64,000 bases of DNA from Eriocheir sinensis. Its lineage: Eukaryota > Arthropoda > Malacostraca > Decapoda > Varunidae. The DNA lies in the NCBI RefSeq assembly GCF_024679095.1, contig NW_026110540.1, forward strand, positions 10,001 to 74,000, written 5' to 3'. Each line of letters starts with the position of its first letter. Positions within the stretch are counted from its first letter, which is position 1. The notes below the pieces were generated by a model. It made no database searches. It had not been told where the DNA came from and worked only from the letters and a program-made list of their open reading frames with translations. The translations under genes and the position numbers were made by a program. This document shows positions 35,723 to 50,864 of this stretch, in pieces.

Positions 35723-35938
35723 TCTGACTGGCGAGATGTCAAAACCGGTGTTCCACAGGGGTCGATGTTGGGACCTGTTCTGTTTTTAGTGTACGTAAAT
35801 GACATTGACGAGGGGCTATCGTGTAAAATATCGAAATTTGCCGACGATACAAACATAGCCAGCAGAGTCACTACGACAACGGATAAAGAACACTTCCAAG
35901 CTGATCTCGATCCTTTGAGCAGTCCCAGTAGTTAAATT
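35723..35938 (+). pseudogene. CR1-like LINE fragment D (RT motifs B and C)
   Basis: A 72-codon frame (35717-35935) reads SDWRDVKTGVPQGSMLGPVL and KISKFADDTN, the middle of a CR1-like RT that differs from families B and C. It begins exactly where LINE B copy 1 ends, so that copy may have inserted into it. Confidence 0.85.
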
Positions 35939-36589
35939 ATATTGTTTGCTATAGGGTTGTTTATTTATTTATTTATTATGTTGTTTTAATTTGTTTTATT
36001 TTGTTTTGTTTTTGTTTTGTCTTGTTTTGCTTTGTTTCCTTCGTTTTTTTCTTTTCTTTTCCCTTTCTTTTCTTTTCTCTTGATGTTTTCTTTTCTTTTC
36101 TCTTGATGTTTTCTTTTCTTTTCTTTCTGTTGGTGTTGCTGGCTGTGGATGAGCCTCCTCCTCCCCAGAAGACTCACTCGTCACCCGCCCTACGGCCCCA
36201 GGGGCCGAAAGCTCGATGACTTTTTAGTTATTTTCTTGATATTGTAATTTCATTTTCTTTTCTCGATGATTTAATTTCCTTTCTCAATCCTCTATCTTGA
36301 CTGTGTGGGTTAGCCTCCTTCTCCCCAGAGGAGATTCACCCGTCACCCACCCTGCGGCCCCAGGGGCCGAAAGGTGGATGACTTTTCTGTTTTCCTTTTC
36401 TTGATGTTTCTATCATCCTTTCTGGTGTTCCTGGGTCTGAACGAGCCGGTTTCCTCCCAGAAGAGACTCGCCCATAGTTTTGTGATGTTGGTTTGGGCCG
36501 AAAGGTGGATGATTCTTTTCATTTCCATTTTCATTTTTATAGTGTTACTTCTCTGCATTTTCCTTCCGGTGTTACTTCACATTTCTTCT
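35939..36589. repeat. T-rich DNA with three diverged copies of a ~90-bp unit
   Basis: The unit CCTCC.TCTCCCCAGA.GA followed by CACCCGTCACCC, CGGCCCCAGGGGCCGAAAG and TGGATGACTTTT recurs at about 36153-36240, 36313-36404 and 36445-36530, with a partial copy at 37289-37325. Spacers are TTTTC-rich. The GGCCCCAGGGGCC core is palindromic. Confidence 0.75.
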
Positions 36590-37185
36590 TCTTGTGTTAT
36601 TTCTCTTCAAATTCCTTCTTCTTGTGTGACTCTTTTCAAATTCCTTCTTCTGTCTAACTCTTTTCAATACCTTCTTCTGTGTAACTCTTTTCAATACCTT
36701 CTTCTGTCTAACTCTTTTCAATACCTTCTTCTGTGTAACTCTTTTCAATACCTTCTTCTGTCTAACTCTTTTCAATACCTTCTTCTGTGTAACTCTTTTC
36801 AATACCTTCTTCTGTGTTATTCTTTTCAATACCTTCTTCTGTGTTACTCTTTTCAATACCTTCTTCTGTGTAACTCTTTTCAATACCTTCTTCTGTGTTA
36901 TTCTTTTCAATACCTTCTTCTGTGTAACTCTTTTCAATACCTTCTTCTGTCTAACTCTTTTCAATACCTTCTTCTGTGTAACTCTTTTCAATACCTTCTT
37001 CTGTGTAACTCTTTTCAATACCTTCTTCTGTGTTACTCTTTTCAATACCTTCTTCTGTGTTACTCTTTTCAATACCTTCTTCTGTGTTACTCTTTTCAAT
37101 ACCTTCTTCTTGTGTAACTCTTTTCAAATTCCTTCTTCTTGTGTTACTCTTTTCAACTTCCTTCTTCTTGTGTTACTTCATATGC
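36590..37185. repeat. 27-bp minisatellite, about 20 copies
   Basis: Units of ACTCTTTTCAATACC plus TTCTTCTGTGTA (27 bp), with GTAAC, CTAAC and GTTAC variants. The outermost units are 29 bp (CAAATTCC.TTCTTCTTGTGT). Because 27 is a multiple of 3, the frame is kept on both strands: a plus frame at 36374-37117 and a minus frame at 37099-36572 with the nonapeptide KKVLKRVTQ. No start context or other support for translation. Confidence 0.95.
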
Positions 37186-37289
37186 CTTCTTCTAGTGTTA
37201 TTTCTCTTCATTTTCCTTCTTCTGGTGTTCCCTTCTTTCCCTTCCTTCTCTCGGTGTTTCCACGTCATCTTTTCCTGGTTTTGTATGTT

Positions 37290-37540
37290 GGAACGCGTTA
37301 GTCTCCTTCTCCCCAGAGAAGACCCGCCATACCAACATACAAGACGCTTTAAACAAAGCAAAACAAGACAATTTTTTTTGGATTTTTTGTTTTTGTATTT
37401 TTTTTGGATTTTTCGTTTTTTATCGTAGTTGTCATGACACTTGCCTTGCTTAGGGGAATTGTACCTCCCCATGCGTCGAACCTTCCATTGGAACGTGTCA
37501 TTAACGCGTCGTCTGGCTAATAAGAGGTCAGTAACTGCAT
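37290..37540. other. Spacer with short hairpin
   Basis: TTGTATGTTGG at about 37281 and CCAACATACAA at about 37332 form an 11-bp inverted pair around a partial copy of the ~90-bp unit. The rest is T-rich. Confidence 0.5.
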
Positions 37541-37740
37541 GTCTTGCTGCCACTTCACGCCCCCCCAACCCCCGGACCCTCGGGATCTCCGACACCTCCG
37601 TGGACGCTCCGGGGGAGCCGAGGCGCCCTGCCGGAGCCCTGAGCCCTGCGACGCTCGCCAGGAAGGCCTTGGGCCCCCTGACGCTCCCCAGCCCCGCGAG
37701 GCGAGGAGGGTGGATAGCAAGATGAGCCTCTTAAAATTCC
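37541..37740. other. CpG- and C-rich island, no gene assigned
   Basis: A sharp GC peak (CCCCCCAACCCCCGGACCC to CCGCGAGGCGAGGAGGGTGG) inside AT-rich DNA. Frames on both strands are proline, arginine and glycine-rich and look compositional. It could be a promoter island or part of an unrecognised GC-rich repeat. Confidence 0.35.
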
Positions 37741-37819
37741 AGACGGGATTAATTCAAATCAATCGAAAATACAGTGAAGGCGCCGGAGACCGTTTTTGTT
37801 GGATCAAGGATGGCAGGAC

Positions 37820-38045
37820 GAAGGCCAAAGGAAGGTGACAGAGGAAGGGAGGAATAAAGGGGGGAAGGTGACAGGAGGAAGGGAGGATGGAGAAAGATGA
37901 CAGGACGAAGGAAGGAACGAGGGAAGGAAGGAAGGAAAGCAACAACGAGGGAAGGAAGGAAGGAAGGAAGGAACGAGGGAAGGAAGGAAAGTGATGTGAC
38001 GAAAGTGGGAAGTTGACAGGGCGAAGGAAGGAGACTGAACCGCCA
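37820..38045. repeat. Purine-rich (GGAA)n/(GAAGGAAGG)n region
   Basis: GGAAGGAAGG tracts with repeated GTGACAGGACGAAGGAAGG-like phrases. Low complexity. Confidence 0.85.
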
Positions 38046-38280
38046 AGATTCTGCCCGGGATTGGCGCGAATGGCGAGGCCCCGAACTGACTGACTTGGCG
38101 ACTATATTATAGTGTTGCTGCCTCGGCCTGTTCCGTTACTTTACTTCCCTGATTTGCTCACCACGGCCTTCGCCTTTGCTGTCCTTCATCTTCCACCTTT
38201 GATTAGATAGTTAGTGTAGCTTATCACACACAGCCTCGTAATGACCAGCAGGCCTGCTGTTGTTTGTTCTCTCTTTGTGT
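38046..38280. other. Spacer
   Basis: Unique-looking DNA without supported gene. Confidence 0.35.
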
Positions 38281-38445
38281 TTCTTTGTTCCTCCTCCTCC
38301 TCCTTTAAAAAGAAAAAAAAACAGACCTCGTGGTTGCCTTATATGAGGACTGTAAGAGAATAAAGTTACCTCCTCCTCCACCTTCACCTCCTCCTCCTTC
38401 TCCTTCTCCACCTCCACCTCCACCTCCACTTCCTCCCCCCTCTCG
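38281..38445. repeat. (TCC)n-rich tracts
   Basis: CTC/TCC triplet repeats with an A-run between. Confidence 0.85.
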
Positions 38446-38516
38446 TTTCTCTACAAACCTCATAGTTTCAAAAATATTAACAGAAACACATCAAAACACT
38501 ATACATATTACTTAAT

Positions 38517-39739
<1,223 letters not shown>

Positions 39740-40000
39740 GTTATTGGTGAGATTCTTTGTCGAATGCTTTACTAAAATTAAGATATACAATATCATAACT
39801 GTCGTCCTTACGTATTTGCCACTTTTTGTGAAAATAAAAAATAAATAAAGTCAGACAAGATCTAGCCTTGATTAATGAACCCATGGTGGGGGCCATTGAT
39901 CAGGCTGTTTCTCTAGGAGTCTAGGTGGTCACGGATATTTTCATCTATAATAGACTCGAATGTTTTTACTGCCACCGACGTTAAACTAATTGCAGCCGAC
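39740..40000 (-). pseudogene. CR1-like LINE fragment, RT N-terminal half
   Basis: The complement reads VSLTSVAVKTFESIIDENIRD, then HGFINQG and, after a break, DSYDIVYLNFSKAFDK (catalytic A region). A TAG and an A/T-rich insertion (about 39830-39860) interrupt it. Confidence 0.75.
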
Positions 40001-40227
40001 ATTAGACCATTAATAGAAAGAACGGAATGGGAAAAAAAATAAAAGGAGGCATAAAGAGGGAGTGAGGAAGTAAGAGGAAGGAAGGGAGACTAATTATCTA
40101 AAGGAAGTGCAAGATAGAGACAGAGAAACATATCGATAACTAAATGGAAGGACAAAGCGATCATTAATTATAAGAAGAAATTATGAAAAAGAGGAAGAAA
40201 AAGAAGAAGAACAAGAACAAGAACAAG

Positions 40228-40259
<32 letters not shown>

Positions 40260-40262
40260 AAG
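40001..40262. repeat. A-rich DNA ending in (AAC)n
   Basis: Purine-rich sequence, then AAGAACAAG and CAA triplets at 40200-40260, adjoining the 3' end of LINE B copy 3. Confidence 0.7.
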
Positions 40263-41100
40263 AACATAAGAACGTAAGGATTCTGCAAGAGGCCGGTTGG
40301 CCTATACAAGGCAGTTCCTGTAAGTCTAACCGCACCTAACCTCACTATCCATGAATTTATCCAAACTCTTCTTCAATGCATCTATGGTATTGGCACCCAC
40401 AAGATGACTCCCAAGCCTGTCCCACTCATCCACCACTTTACTGGTAAACCAATTCTTGCCTATGTCTTTGTTGAATCTGAATTTAACTAGCTTAAAACCG
40501 TTGCTACGCGTTCTACCCTTGCTCTTTTACAACCAAAACCCTATTTGCATACCCTTTATTAAAGTCCTTCATCCATTTATAAACCTCGATCAAGTCACCT
40601 CGTAACCTTCGCCTTCCTAGAGCGTATAAATTTAAATGCTTCAGTCTATTTTCATAAGGCAAGTTTCTCACACCTTGAATAATTTTTGTCATCATCCTCT
40701 GTACAGATTCTAACTACTTGATATCCACTCTACAGTAAGGTGACCAGAACTGAACCGCATAATCGAAATGAGGTCTAATTAATGCTATGTAGAGTTTGAG
40801 GATGACTTCAGCGCTCCTATTGCTTACGCTCCTCGAGATGGAACCCAGTACCCTATTTGCACGATTCTTAGCTTGAATGCACTGAGCTCTAAGACGGAGG
40901 TCAGTGCTCACTAAGACCCCTAAATCCCTCTCACACCCAGACCTACTCAGCGGAGTGTCATTTAAGGAGTATATAATTGTGTGAGGGGTTATTCCTACCT
41001 ACACTCAGAATACTGCACTTCCCGACATTGGATTCCATCTGCCACTTCCCCGCCCAATCATATAGTCTGTCTAGCTCATCCTGAAGAACGCTAGCGTCCT
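40263..41100 (-). pseudogene. LINE B, copy 3, 3' fragment
   Basis: Begins with AACATAAGAACGTAAGG, the complement of the octamer tail, and carries in three minus-strand frames the LINE B C-terminus: KMIQGVRNLPYENRLKHLNL (40695-40513), ARNRANRVLGSISRSVSNRS-like (40911-40714) and DASVLQDELDRLYDWAGKWQ (41167-40958). It breaks off at a (GAA)n tract at 41101 inside the region just after the FADD box. Confidence 0.88.
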
Positions 41101-41300
41101 GGAAGAAGAAGAAGAAGAAGAAGAAGAAGAAGAAGAAGAAGAAGAAAAGACAAAGAAGAAAAGACAAAGAAGAAGAAGAAGAAGAAGAAGAAGTATGAGG
41201 AAAATAATAATAATGAGAACAAAATCAACAAGGAGAGGAAGAAAAAAAAATAATACCTAACAACAACTAAAGCAAAAACATAAATAAAATAAAATAAAAT
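41101..41300. repeat. (GAA)n tract and A-rich DNA
   Basis: GAA triplets from 41101 to about 41195, then AATAAAATAAAAT-type sequence. Confidence 0.9.
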
Positions 41301-41865
<565 letters not shown>

Positions 41866-41875
41866 ACATTAGGTT

Positions 41876-42100
41876 TAACAAGTGGTTCTCTAGTTTCAAA
41901 GCCACGGGAAGAGTAAACAAGAGTAAGAAAGTCATAAAGATTAGTTAACAAGTGGTTCTCTATTTTTAAACCCCAGGGAAGAGTAAACAAGAATAAGACT
42001 GTTCTAATAATAAGTTAAGAAGTGTGTATCTATGTTATCAAACTCACGGGAAGATCAAACAAGTGCAAATATGTTCTAATGAAAAGTAACAATCGATTCT
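41876..42100. repeat. 70-bp minisatellite, about three copies
   Basis: AACAAGTGGTTCTCTA starts at 41877 and 41947, and the diverged AAGAAGTGTGTATCTA at 42017, exactly 70 bp apart; a fourth partial unit (AACAATCGATTCTCAA) follows. Each contains GGGAAGA.TAAACAAG. Confidence 0.85.
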
Positions 42101-42196
42101 CAAGCTTCAGATCGACGTGCCTAGTAAGCCCGTGCTAGATTCTTATAAACCATCCACGAACATGCCAAGTCCTGGATTTCGTTAGGGGGCATCAGG

Positions 42197-42224
42197 GGTT
42201 AGGTTAGGTTAGGTTAGGTTAGGG
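42197..42224. repeat. Interstitial (TTAGG)n tract, about five units
   Basis: Five tandem TTAGG units. TTAGG is the ancestral arthropod telomere repeat. Such a short internal tract can arise by repair with telomerase or by chance slippage; it does not show that a chromosome end is near. Confidence 0.8.

Positions 42225-42228
<4 letters not shown>

Positions 42229-42267
<39 letters not shown>
42229..42267. repeat. (CA)n microsatellite
   Basis: About 39 bp of AC directly after the TTAGG units. Confidence 0.95.
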
Positions 42268-42270
<3 letters not shown>

Positions 42271-42438
42271 GCAGCACCATTGCCATTAAAGGTTGTGATA
42301 TTCTCGTTTCGTCAGCGAATGCCACGCCCTGGATTGTTCTGCGGTGAGGTGATGCTTCTGAGAGGGGTGGTGGTGTGGGGGTCAGAATTGGTGGGCAGTG
42401 GGGTGATGGTGGGGGTTGATGGTGGTGGTGGGGTTGAT

Positions 42439-43763
<1,325 letters not shown>

Positions 43764-46700
43764 GTCTGCTCCTCAATATCGAGGTGCTTTCATCTGCTCC
43801 TCAATATCGAGGTGCTTTCATCTGCTCTTCAATATCGATGTGCTTTCATCTGGTCATCAATATCAAGGAGATTTCATCTGCTCATCAATATCCAGGTACT
43901 TTCATCTGCTCCTCAATATCGAGGTGCTTTCATCTGCTCATCAATATCGAGGTGCTATCATCTGTTCTTCAATATCGAGGTGTTTTCATCTGCTCCTCAA
44001 TATCGGGGTGCTACCATCTGCTCCTTAATATCAAGGTGCTTTCATCTGCTCCTCAATATCGAGGAGGTATCATGTGCTCCTCAATATCGAGGTGCTTTCA
44101 TCTGCTCCTTAATATCGAGGTGCTTTCATCTGCTCCTCAATATCAAGGTGCTTTCACATGCTCCTCAATATCGATGTGCTTTTATCTTCACAATATCGGG
44201 GTGCTTTCATCTGCTCCTCAATACTGAGGTGCTTTCTTCTGTTAATCAATATCGAGGTGCTTTCATCTGCTCCTTAATAACGAAGTGCTTTCATATGCTC
44301 CTCAATATGGATGTGCTTTCATCTGCTAATCAGTAGCGAGGTGCTTTCACCCGCTCCCTAATATCGATGTGCTTTCACCTGCTCCTCAATATAGATGTGC
44401 TTTCATCTGCTCCTCAATATCAAGGTGCTTTCACATGCTCCTCAATATCGAAGTGCTTTCACCTGCTCCTCAATATTGATGTGTTTTCACCTGCTCCTCA
44501 ATATCGATGAGCTTTCATCAGCTCCTCTATATCGATGTGCTTTCACCTGCTCCTCAATATCGATGTGCTTTTAAATGATCCTCAATATCGAGGTGCTTTC
44601 ACCTGCTCCTCAATATCGATGTGCTTTCACCTGCTCCTCAATATCGAGGTGCTTTCACCTGCTCCTCAATATCGAGGTTCTTTCACCTGCTCCTCAATAT
44701 CGATGTGCTTTCACCTGCTCCTCAATATCGAGGTGCTTCCATCTGCTCCTCAATATCGATGTGCTTTAATTTGCTCCTCAATATCGAGGTGGTATCATCT
44801 GCTCCTCTATATCGAGGTGCTTTAATCTGTTCCTCAATATCGAGGTGCTTTCATCTGCTCCTCAATATTGAGGTGCTTTCATCTGCTCCTCAATATGGAG
44901 GTGCTATCATGAGCTCCTCATTATCAAGGTGCTTTCACTTGCTCCATAATATCGAGGTGCTTTCATTTGTTCCTCAATATCAAGGAGCTTTCACCTGTTC
45001 CTCAATATAGATGTGCTTTCTCCTGCTCCTCAATATCGATGTGCTTTCACCTGCTCATCAATATCAATGTTCTTTCACCTGCGCAACAATATTGAGGTGC
45101 TTTCATCTGCTCCTCAATATCGAGGTGCTTTCACCTGCTCCTCAATATTGAAGTACTTTCATCTGCTCCTTAACTTCGAGGTGCTATTATCTGATCCTCA
45201 ATATCGAGGAGCTTTCATCTGCTCCTCAATATCGATGTGCTTTCACCTGCTCCTCAATATCGAGGTGCTTTCATCTGCTCCTCAATATCGAGTTGCTTTC
45301 ATCTGCTCCTCAATATCGAGGTGCTTTCTTCTGCTCATCAATATCAAGGTGCTTTCATCTGCTCCTCAATATCAAGGTGCTTTCTTCTGCTCCTCAATAT
45401 CAAGATGCTTTCATCTGTTACTCAATATCGATGTGCTTTCATCTGATCCTCAATATCGAGTTGCTTTCATCTGCTCCTCAATATCAAGGTGCTTTCATCG
45501 GCTCCTCAATATGGATGTGCTTTCATATGCTCCTTAATATCGAGTTGCTTTCATCTGCTACTCAATATCGAGGTGCTTTCATCTGCTCCTCAATATCGAG
45601 GTTCTTTCATATATTAATCAATATCAAGGTGCTTTCACCTGCTCCTCAATATCAAGGTGCTTTCATCCGCTCCACAATATCGATGTGCTTTCACCTGCTC
45701 CTCAATATCAAGGTGCTTTCATCTGCTGCTCCATATAAAGGTGCTTTCATATGCTCATCAATATCAAGGTGTTTTCATGTGCTCCTCTATATCAAGGTGC
45801 TTTCATCTGCTCCTCAATATCAACGTGCCTTCATCTTCTCAATATCGAGGTTCTTTCATATACTCCTCAATATCAAAGTGCTTTCACCTGCTTCTCACTA
45901 TCAAGGTGCTTTCACCCACTCCCCAATATCGAGGTGCTTTCACCTGCTCCTCAATATCAAGGTGCTTTCATCCGCTCCACAATATTGATGTGCTTTCACC
46001 TGCTCCTCCATATCAAGGTGCTTTCATCTGCTCATTAATATCAAGGTGTTTTCATTTGCTCCTCATTATCAAGGTGCCTTCACCTGCTACTCAACATCGA
46101 GTTGTTTTCATCTGCTCCTCCATATCAAGGTGCTTTCACCTGCTCATCAATATCAAGGTGCTTTCATCTGCTCCTCCATATCAAGATGCCTTCACCTGCT
46201 CCTCAATATTGAGGTGCTTTTATCAGCTCCTCAATATCGAGGTGCTTTCACCTCCTCCTCAAAATCTATGTGCTGTTATCTGCTCCTTTATATCGAGGGG
46301 CTTTCATCTGCTTCTTAATATCGAAGTGCTTTCACCTGCTCCTTAATATCGAGGTGCTTTAACCTGCTGCTCAATATGAAGGTCCTTTCAGCTGCTCCCC
46401 AATATCGAAGTGCTTTCAATTGCTTCTCAATATCGAGATGCTTTTATCTGCTCCTCAATATCGAGCTTTATTGATCTGCTCCTCAATATGAAGAGGCTTT
46501 CATCTGCTCTTAAATATCGAGTTGCTTTCATCTGCTCCTCAATATCAAGGTGCTGTCATTTGCTCCTCAATATCAAGGTTCTTTCTTCTGCTCCTCAATA
46601 TCAAGGTGTTTTCATCTGCACCTCCATATCGATGTGCTTTCACCTGCTCCTCAATATCGAGCTGCTTTCATCTGCTCCTCAATATCAAGGTGCTTTCATC

Positions 46701-48481
46701 TGCTCCTCAATATTGAGTTGCTTTCATCTGCTCCTCAATATCATGGTGCTTTCTTTTGCTCCTCAATATGAAGGTGCTTTCATCTGCATCTCAATATCTA
46801 ATTGCTTTCATCTGCTCCTCAATATCGAGGTGCTTTCATCTGCTCCTCAATATCGATGTGCTTTCATCTGCTCCTCAATATCGAGGTGCTTTCATCTGCT
46901 CCTCAATATCGAGGTCTTATTATCTGCTCCTCAATATCGAGTTGCTATCATCTGCTCCTCAATATCGATGTGCTTTCATTTGCTCCTCAATACCGAGGTG
47001 GTATAATATGCTCCTCAATAAAGAGGTGCTATTATCTGCTCCTCAATATCGAGGTGCTTCCAACTGTTCCACTATATCGAGGTGCTTTCATATGCTCCTC
47101 AATATCGAGGTGCTTTCATCTGTTCCTCAATATCGATGTGCTTTCATCTGTTCCTCAATATCGAGGTGCTTTCACTTGTTTCTCAATATCAAGGAGCTTT
47201 TACCTGTTCCTCAATATAGATATGCTTTCACCTGCTCCTCAATATCGATGTGCTTTCACCTGCCCCTCAATATCCATGTTCTTTCATCTGCTCCCCAACA
47301 CTGAGGTGCGTTCATCTGCTCCTCAATATCGAGGTGCTTTCATCTGCTCCTTAACATCGAGGTGCTATTATCTGTTCCTCAATATCGATGGGCTGTCATC
47401 TGCTCCTCAATAACGAGGTGCTTTCATCTGCTCCTCAATATCGAGGTGCTTTCATCTGCTCCTCAATATCGAGGTGCTTTCATTTGCTCCTCAATATCGA
47501 GGTGCTTTCATTTGCTCCTCAATATCAAAGCGCTTTCACACGCTCCCCAATATCGAGGTGCTTTCACCTGCTCCTCAATATAGATGAGCTTTCATCTGCT
47601 CCTCAATATCAAGTTGCTTACATATGCTTCTTAATATCGTGGTGCTTTCATCTAGTCCTCAATATCAAGGTGCTTTCACATGCTCCTCAATATCGATGTG
47701 CTTTCACCTGCTCCTCAATAGCGATGAGCTTTCATCTGCTCCTCTATATCGATGTGCTTTCACCTGCTCCTCAATATCGATGTGCTTTTAAATGATCCTT
47801 AATATCGATGCGCTTTCACCTGTTCCTCAATATCGATGTGCTTTTAAATGATCCTCAATATCGATGTGCTTTTAAATGATCCTCAATATCGAGGTGCTTT
47901 CATCTGCTCCTCAATATCGAGGTGGTGTCATCTGCTCTTCAATATCGAGGTGCTTTAATCTGTTCCTCAATATCGAGGTGCTTTCATCTGCTCCTCAATA
48001 TTGAGGTGCTTTCATCTGCTCCTCAATATCGAGGTGCTATCATGTGTTCCTCAATATCAAGGTGCTTTCATCTGCTCCTCAATATCAAGGTGCTTTTATC
48101 TGCTCCTCATTATCGATGTGCCTTCACCTGCTCCTCAATATCGAAGTGCTTTTATCTGCCCCTCAATATCGAGATGTTTTCATCTGCTATTTAATATCGA
48201 GGTACTTTCACCAGCTCTTCAATATCAACGTGCTTTCACCTGCTCCTCAATTTCGAAGTGCTTTCACCTGCTCCCCAATATCGATATGCTTTCACCTGCT
48301 CCTTAATATCGAGGTGCTTTCATCTTTTACTTAATATCGAGGTGCTCTCATCTTTTCAATATCGAGGTGCTTTCATCTGGTCATCATTATCGAGGTGCTT
48401 TTAGCTGCTTCCCTATATCGAAATGCTTTCATCTGCTCTTAAATATCAAGGTGCTCTCATCTGGTCCTCAATATCGAGGTG
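43764..48481. repeat. 28-bp satellite, block 2 (about 168 monomers)
   Basis: Same monomer as block 1, with more point variants and several monomers shortened by 1-5 bp (for example near 44187, 45836 and 48355). CACCTG variants dominate 44340-44740 and 45640-46260. A run at 46900-47060 (GAGTTGCTATCATC, ATACCGAGGTGGTAT, ATAAAGAGGTGCTA) recurs in block 3 at 52075-52330. The right edge is LINE B copy 2. Confidence 0.98.
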
Positions 48482-50861
48482 TTCGGGTTATCAGATGTTT
48501 CACAAAGACAGAAGGGGCAGAAAGGGAGGTGGAGTTGCTCTATATGTTAAAGACTCACTTAAATGTTTAGTTAACAATTCAGTCAAAACTAACGTGGATT
48601 CAGAATTAGTTTGGGTGGACGTTTACAAAGGGAAAGAAAAACTAACTCTAGGAATTATGTACAGGCCACCCAACCTTAACAGGCAGGACACGAGTATATT
48701 ACTACAGGAGATTGGCAGGGCGAGTAGGAGTAGAAATGTCTGCGTAATGGGAGACTTTAATTATAGGAATATAGACTGGGAAGACCTAGTGGGTGACCTG
48801 GAAGCCGAGGACTTTCTTGAAGTTATACAAGATAATTTCCTTAAGCAGGTAGTTACTGAGCCTATCAGAGGAGATAACATATTAGACTTAGTCCTAACCA
48901 ATAATGGGAACTTGCTACGTGAGTTAGAGGTGGGCGGAGAGTTAGGAAATAGTGACCACAGAACGGTTCGTTTTAGCTTAGACTGGGCGGTAACTCGCGA
49001 ACCAAACTCAGTGTTTGTGCCAGATTTCAGAAGAGCAAATTACGAGGGGCTTCGAAGACATCTTGAAGGGGTAAACTGGGATAATTTAGGGATTCATGAG
49101 GGCCAGAACTGCGGATTGGAGAGCCAGGAGAACCAGGTAGAAATGTCTTACAATAACTTAGTTAGAGTAATAGTAGAGGGGCAAGGACAGCATATACCAC
49201 AGCGAACACTTAGAAAAGAAAACAATGATCCTAAGTGGATGACTCGTGGACTAAAACACGATATTGGGTTAAAGAAGGGAATTTATCAGAAAATAAAGAA
49301 TGGTGAAACACATCTCAGGGGCCGGTACGTCGAACTATTTAGATTAGTCAAGAAAAACACCAGGATAGCAAAAAGGAACTATGAGATCAAAGTAGCAAAT
49401 GAGGCGAAAAGTAATCCTAAGGGCTTCTTTCAGATGTATAGAACAAAAACACGGGAGAAAATTGGACCGTTGAAAACAAACACAGGGGAGCTAGTAGAAA
49501 ATTATGAAAATATGAGCACATTGTTGAACGACTACTTCCTTTCAGTATTCACACAGGAGGATCGAACGACTATACCAGAAAGAGTTCAGGTGTACGAGGG
49601 CGGGGATGGCGATAAATTGAGGGATATAATCATTACCAGGCAAGTAGTTCAGGATGAGATAGATAAGCTTAAGAAGAACAAGTCGCCAGGTCCTGACGGG
49701 ATATTTCCGAGGGTATTAAAGGAATTAGGTGATGTACTCAGGGACCCACTAACCGACATCTTTAAGATGTCGGTAAATACTGGCTATATGCCGAGCCTAT
49801 GGAAAGTAGCTAATGTGACGCCGATTTTTAAAAAGGGGGACAGGTCGGTTGCTTCAAACTATCGCCCAATTAGCTTAACATCGTTTATAGGCAAGATGCT
49901 GGAGTCCATAATAGCCAGGAATATTCGGGAGCATTTAGAGAAACATAGCTTAACTCACCACTCGCAGCATGGGTTCACAAAAGGTAGGTCATGCCTCACC
50001 AATCTCTTGTCCTTCTACAATAAAGTATTTGAGGCGGTTGACAGAGATGAAAATTATGATGTAATCTATCTTGATTTTAGTAAAGCGTTTGACAAAGTTC
50101 CTCACCAACGACTGTTGCTTAAATTACAGGCTCACGGAGTAGAGGGTATAGTTTTGAACTGGGTCAAGGCGTGGCTTAGCAATAGGAAGCAAAGAGTGCA
50201 AATCAATGGTAAAAGATCTGACTGGGGATGTGTTACGAGTGGGGTCCCACAAGGTTCGGTATTAGGTCCACTTTTGTTTATTATTTATATCAATGACTTA
50301 GATACAGGAATTAGTAGTGATGTTAGTAAATTTGCAGATGATACCAAGATCGGTAGAGTAATTGAGTCGGATCAGTACGCTAGTATTCTCCAAGGTGAAC
50401 TCAACAGATTGTATGACTGGGCGGATAAATGGCAGATGGAGTTCAATGTAGGGAACTGCAGTATTCTGAGTGTAGGTAGGAACAACCCCTCACATAACTA
50501 TTGCTTAAATGACACTCTCATAAGCAGGTCTGGGTGCGAGAGGGATTTAGGGGTCTTAGTGAGCTCTGATCTCCGTCCAAGGGCACAATGCATTCAAGCT
50601 AGAAATCGAGCTAATAGGGTACTGGGATTTATTTCAAGGAGCGTAAGCAACAGAAGCCCCGAAGTCTTCCTCAAACTATATTTAGCATTAGTTAGACCTA
50701 ATCTTGACTATGCGGTTCAGTTCTGGTCACCTTACTATAGAATGGATATCAAAATGTTAGAATCGGTGCAGAGGAGGATGACTAAGATGATTCAGGGGTT
50801 GAGAAACTTGCCATATGAGGAAAGACTCAAACAGTTAAACTTGCATACTCTAGAAAGGTGA
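48423..50861 (+). pseudogene. LINE B copy 2 endonuclease-RT frame (812 codons, starts in satellite)
   Basis: The open frame starts at an ATG inside satellite DNA; the first ~20 residues are satellite-derived (MLSSALKYQGALIW) and the rest is LINE. Endonuclease motifs: GGGVALYVKDS, GIMYRPPN, GDFNYRNIDW, NSDHRTVRF; the N-terminal catalytic residues (first N and E) are missing. RT motifs: NKSPGPDGIFPR, FKKGDRSVASNYRPISLTS, LDFSKAFDKVPHQR (A), [14 protein letters not shown] (B), KFADDTK (C), then VRPNLDYAVQFWS. It ends at a TGA (50859-50861) where copy 1 has CGA, a CpG-type change. The RT domain is complete in one frame. The truncated endonuclease makes autonomous movement unlikely. Confidence 0.93.
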
Positions 50862-50864
50862 AAG

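Noticed and set aside
42197..42224. Chromosome end or telomere
   Set aside because: Only about five TTAGG units with other repeats on both sides; an interstitial tract.
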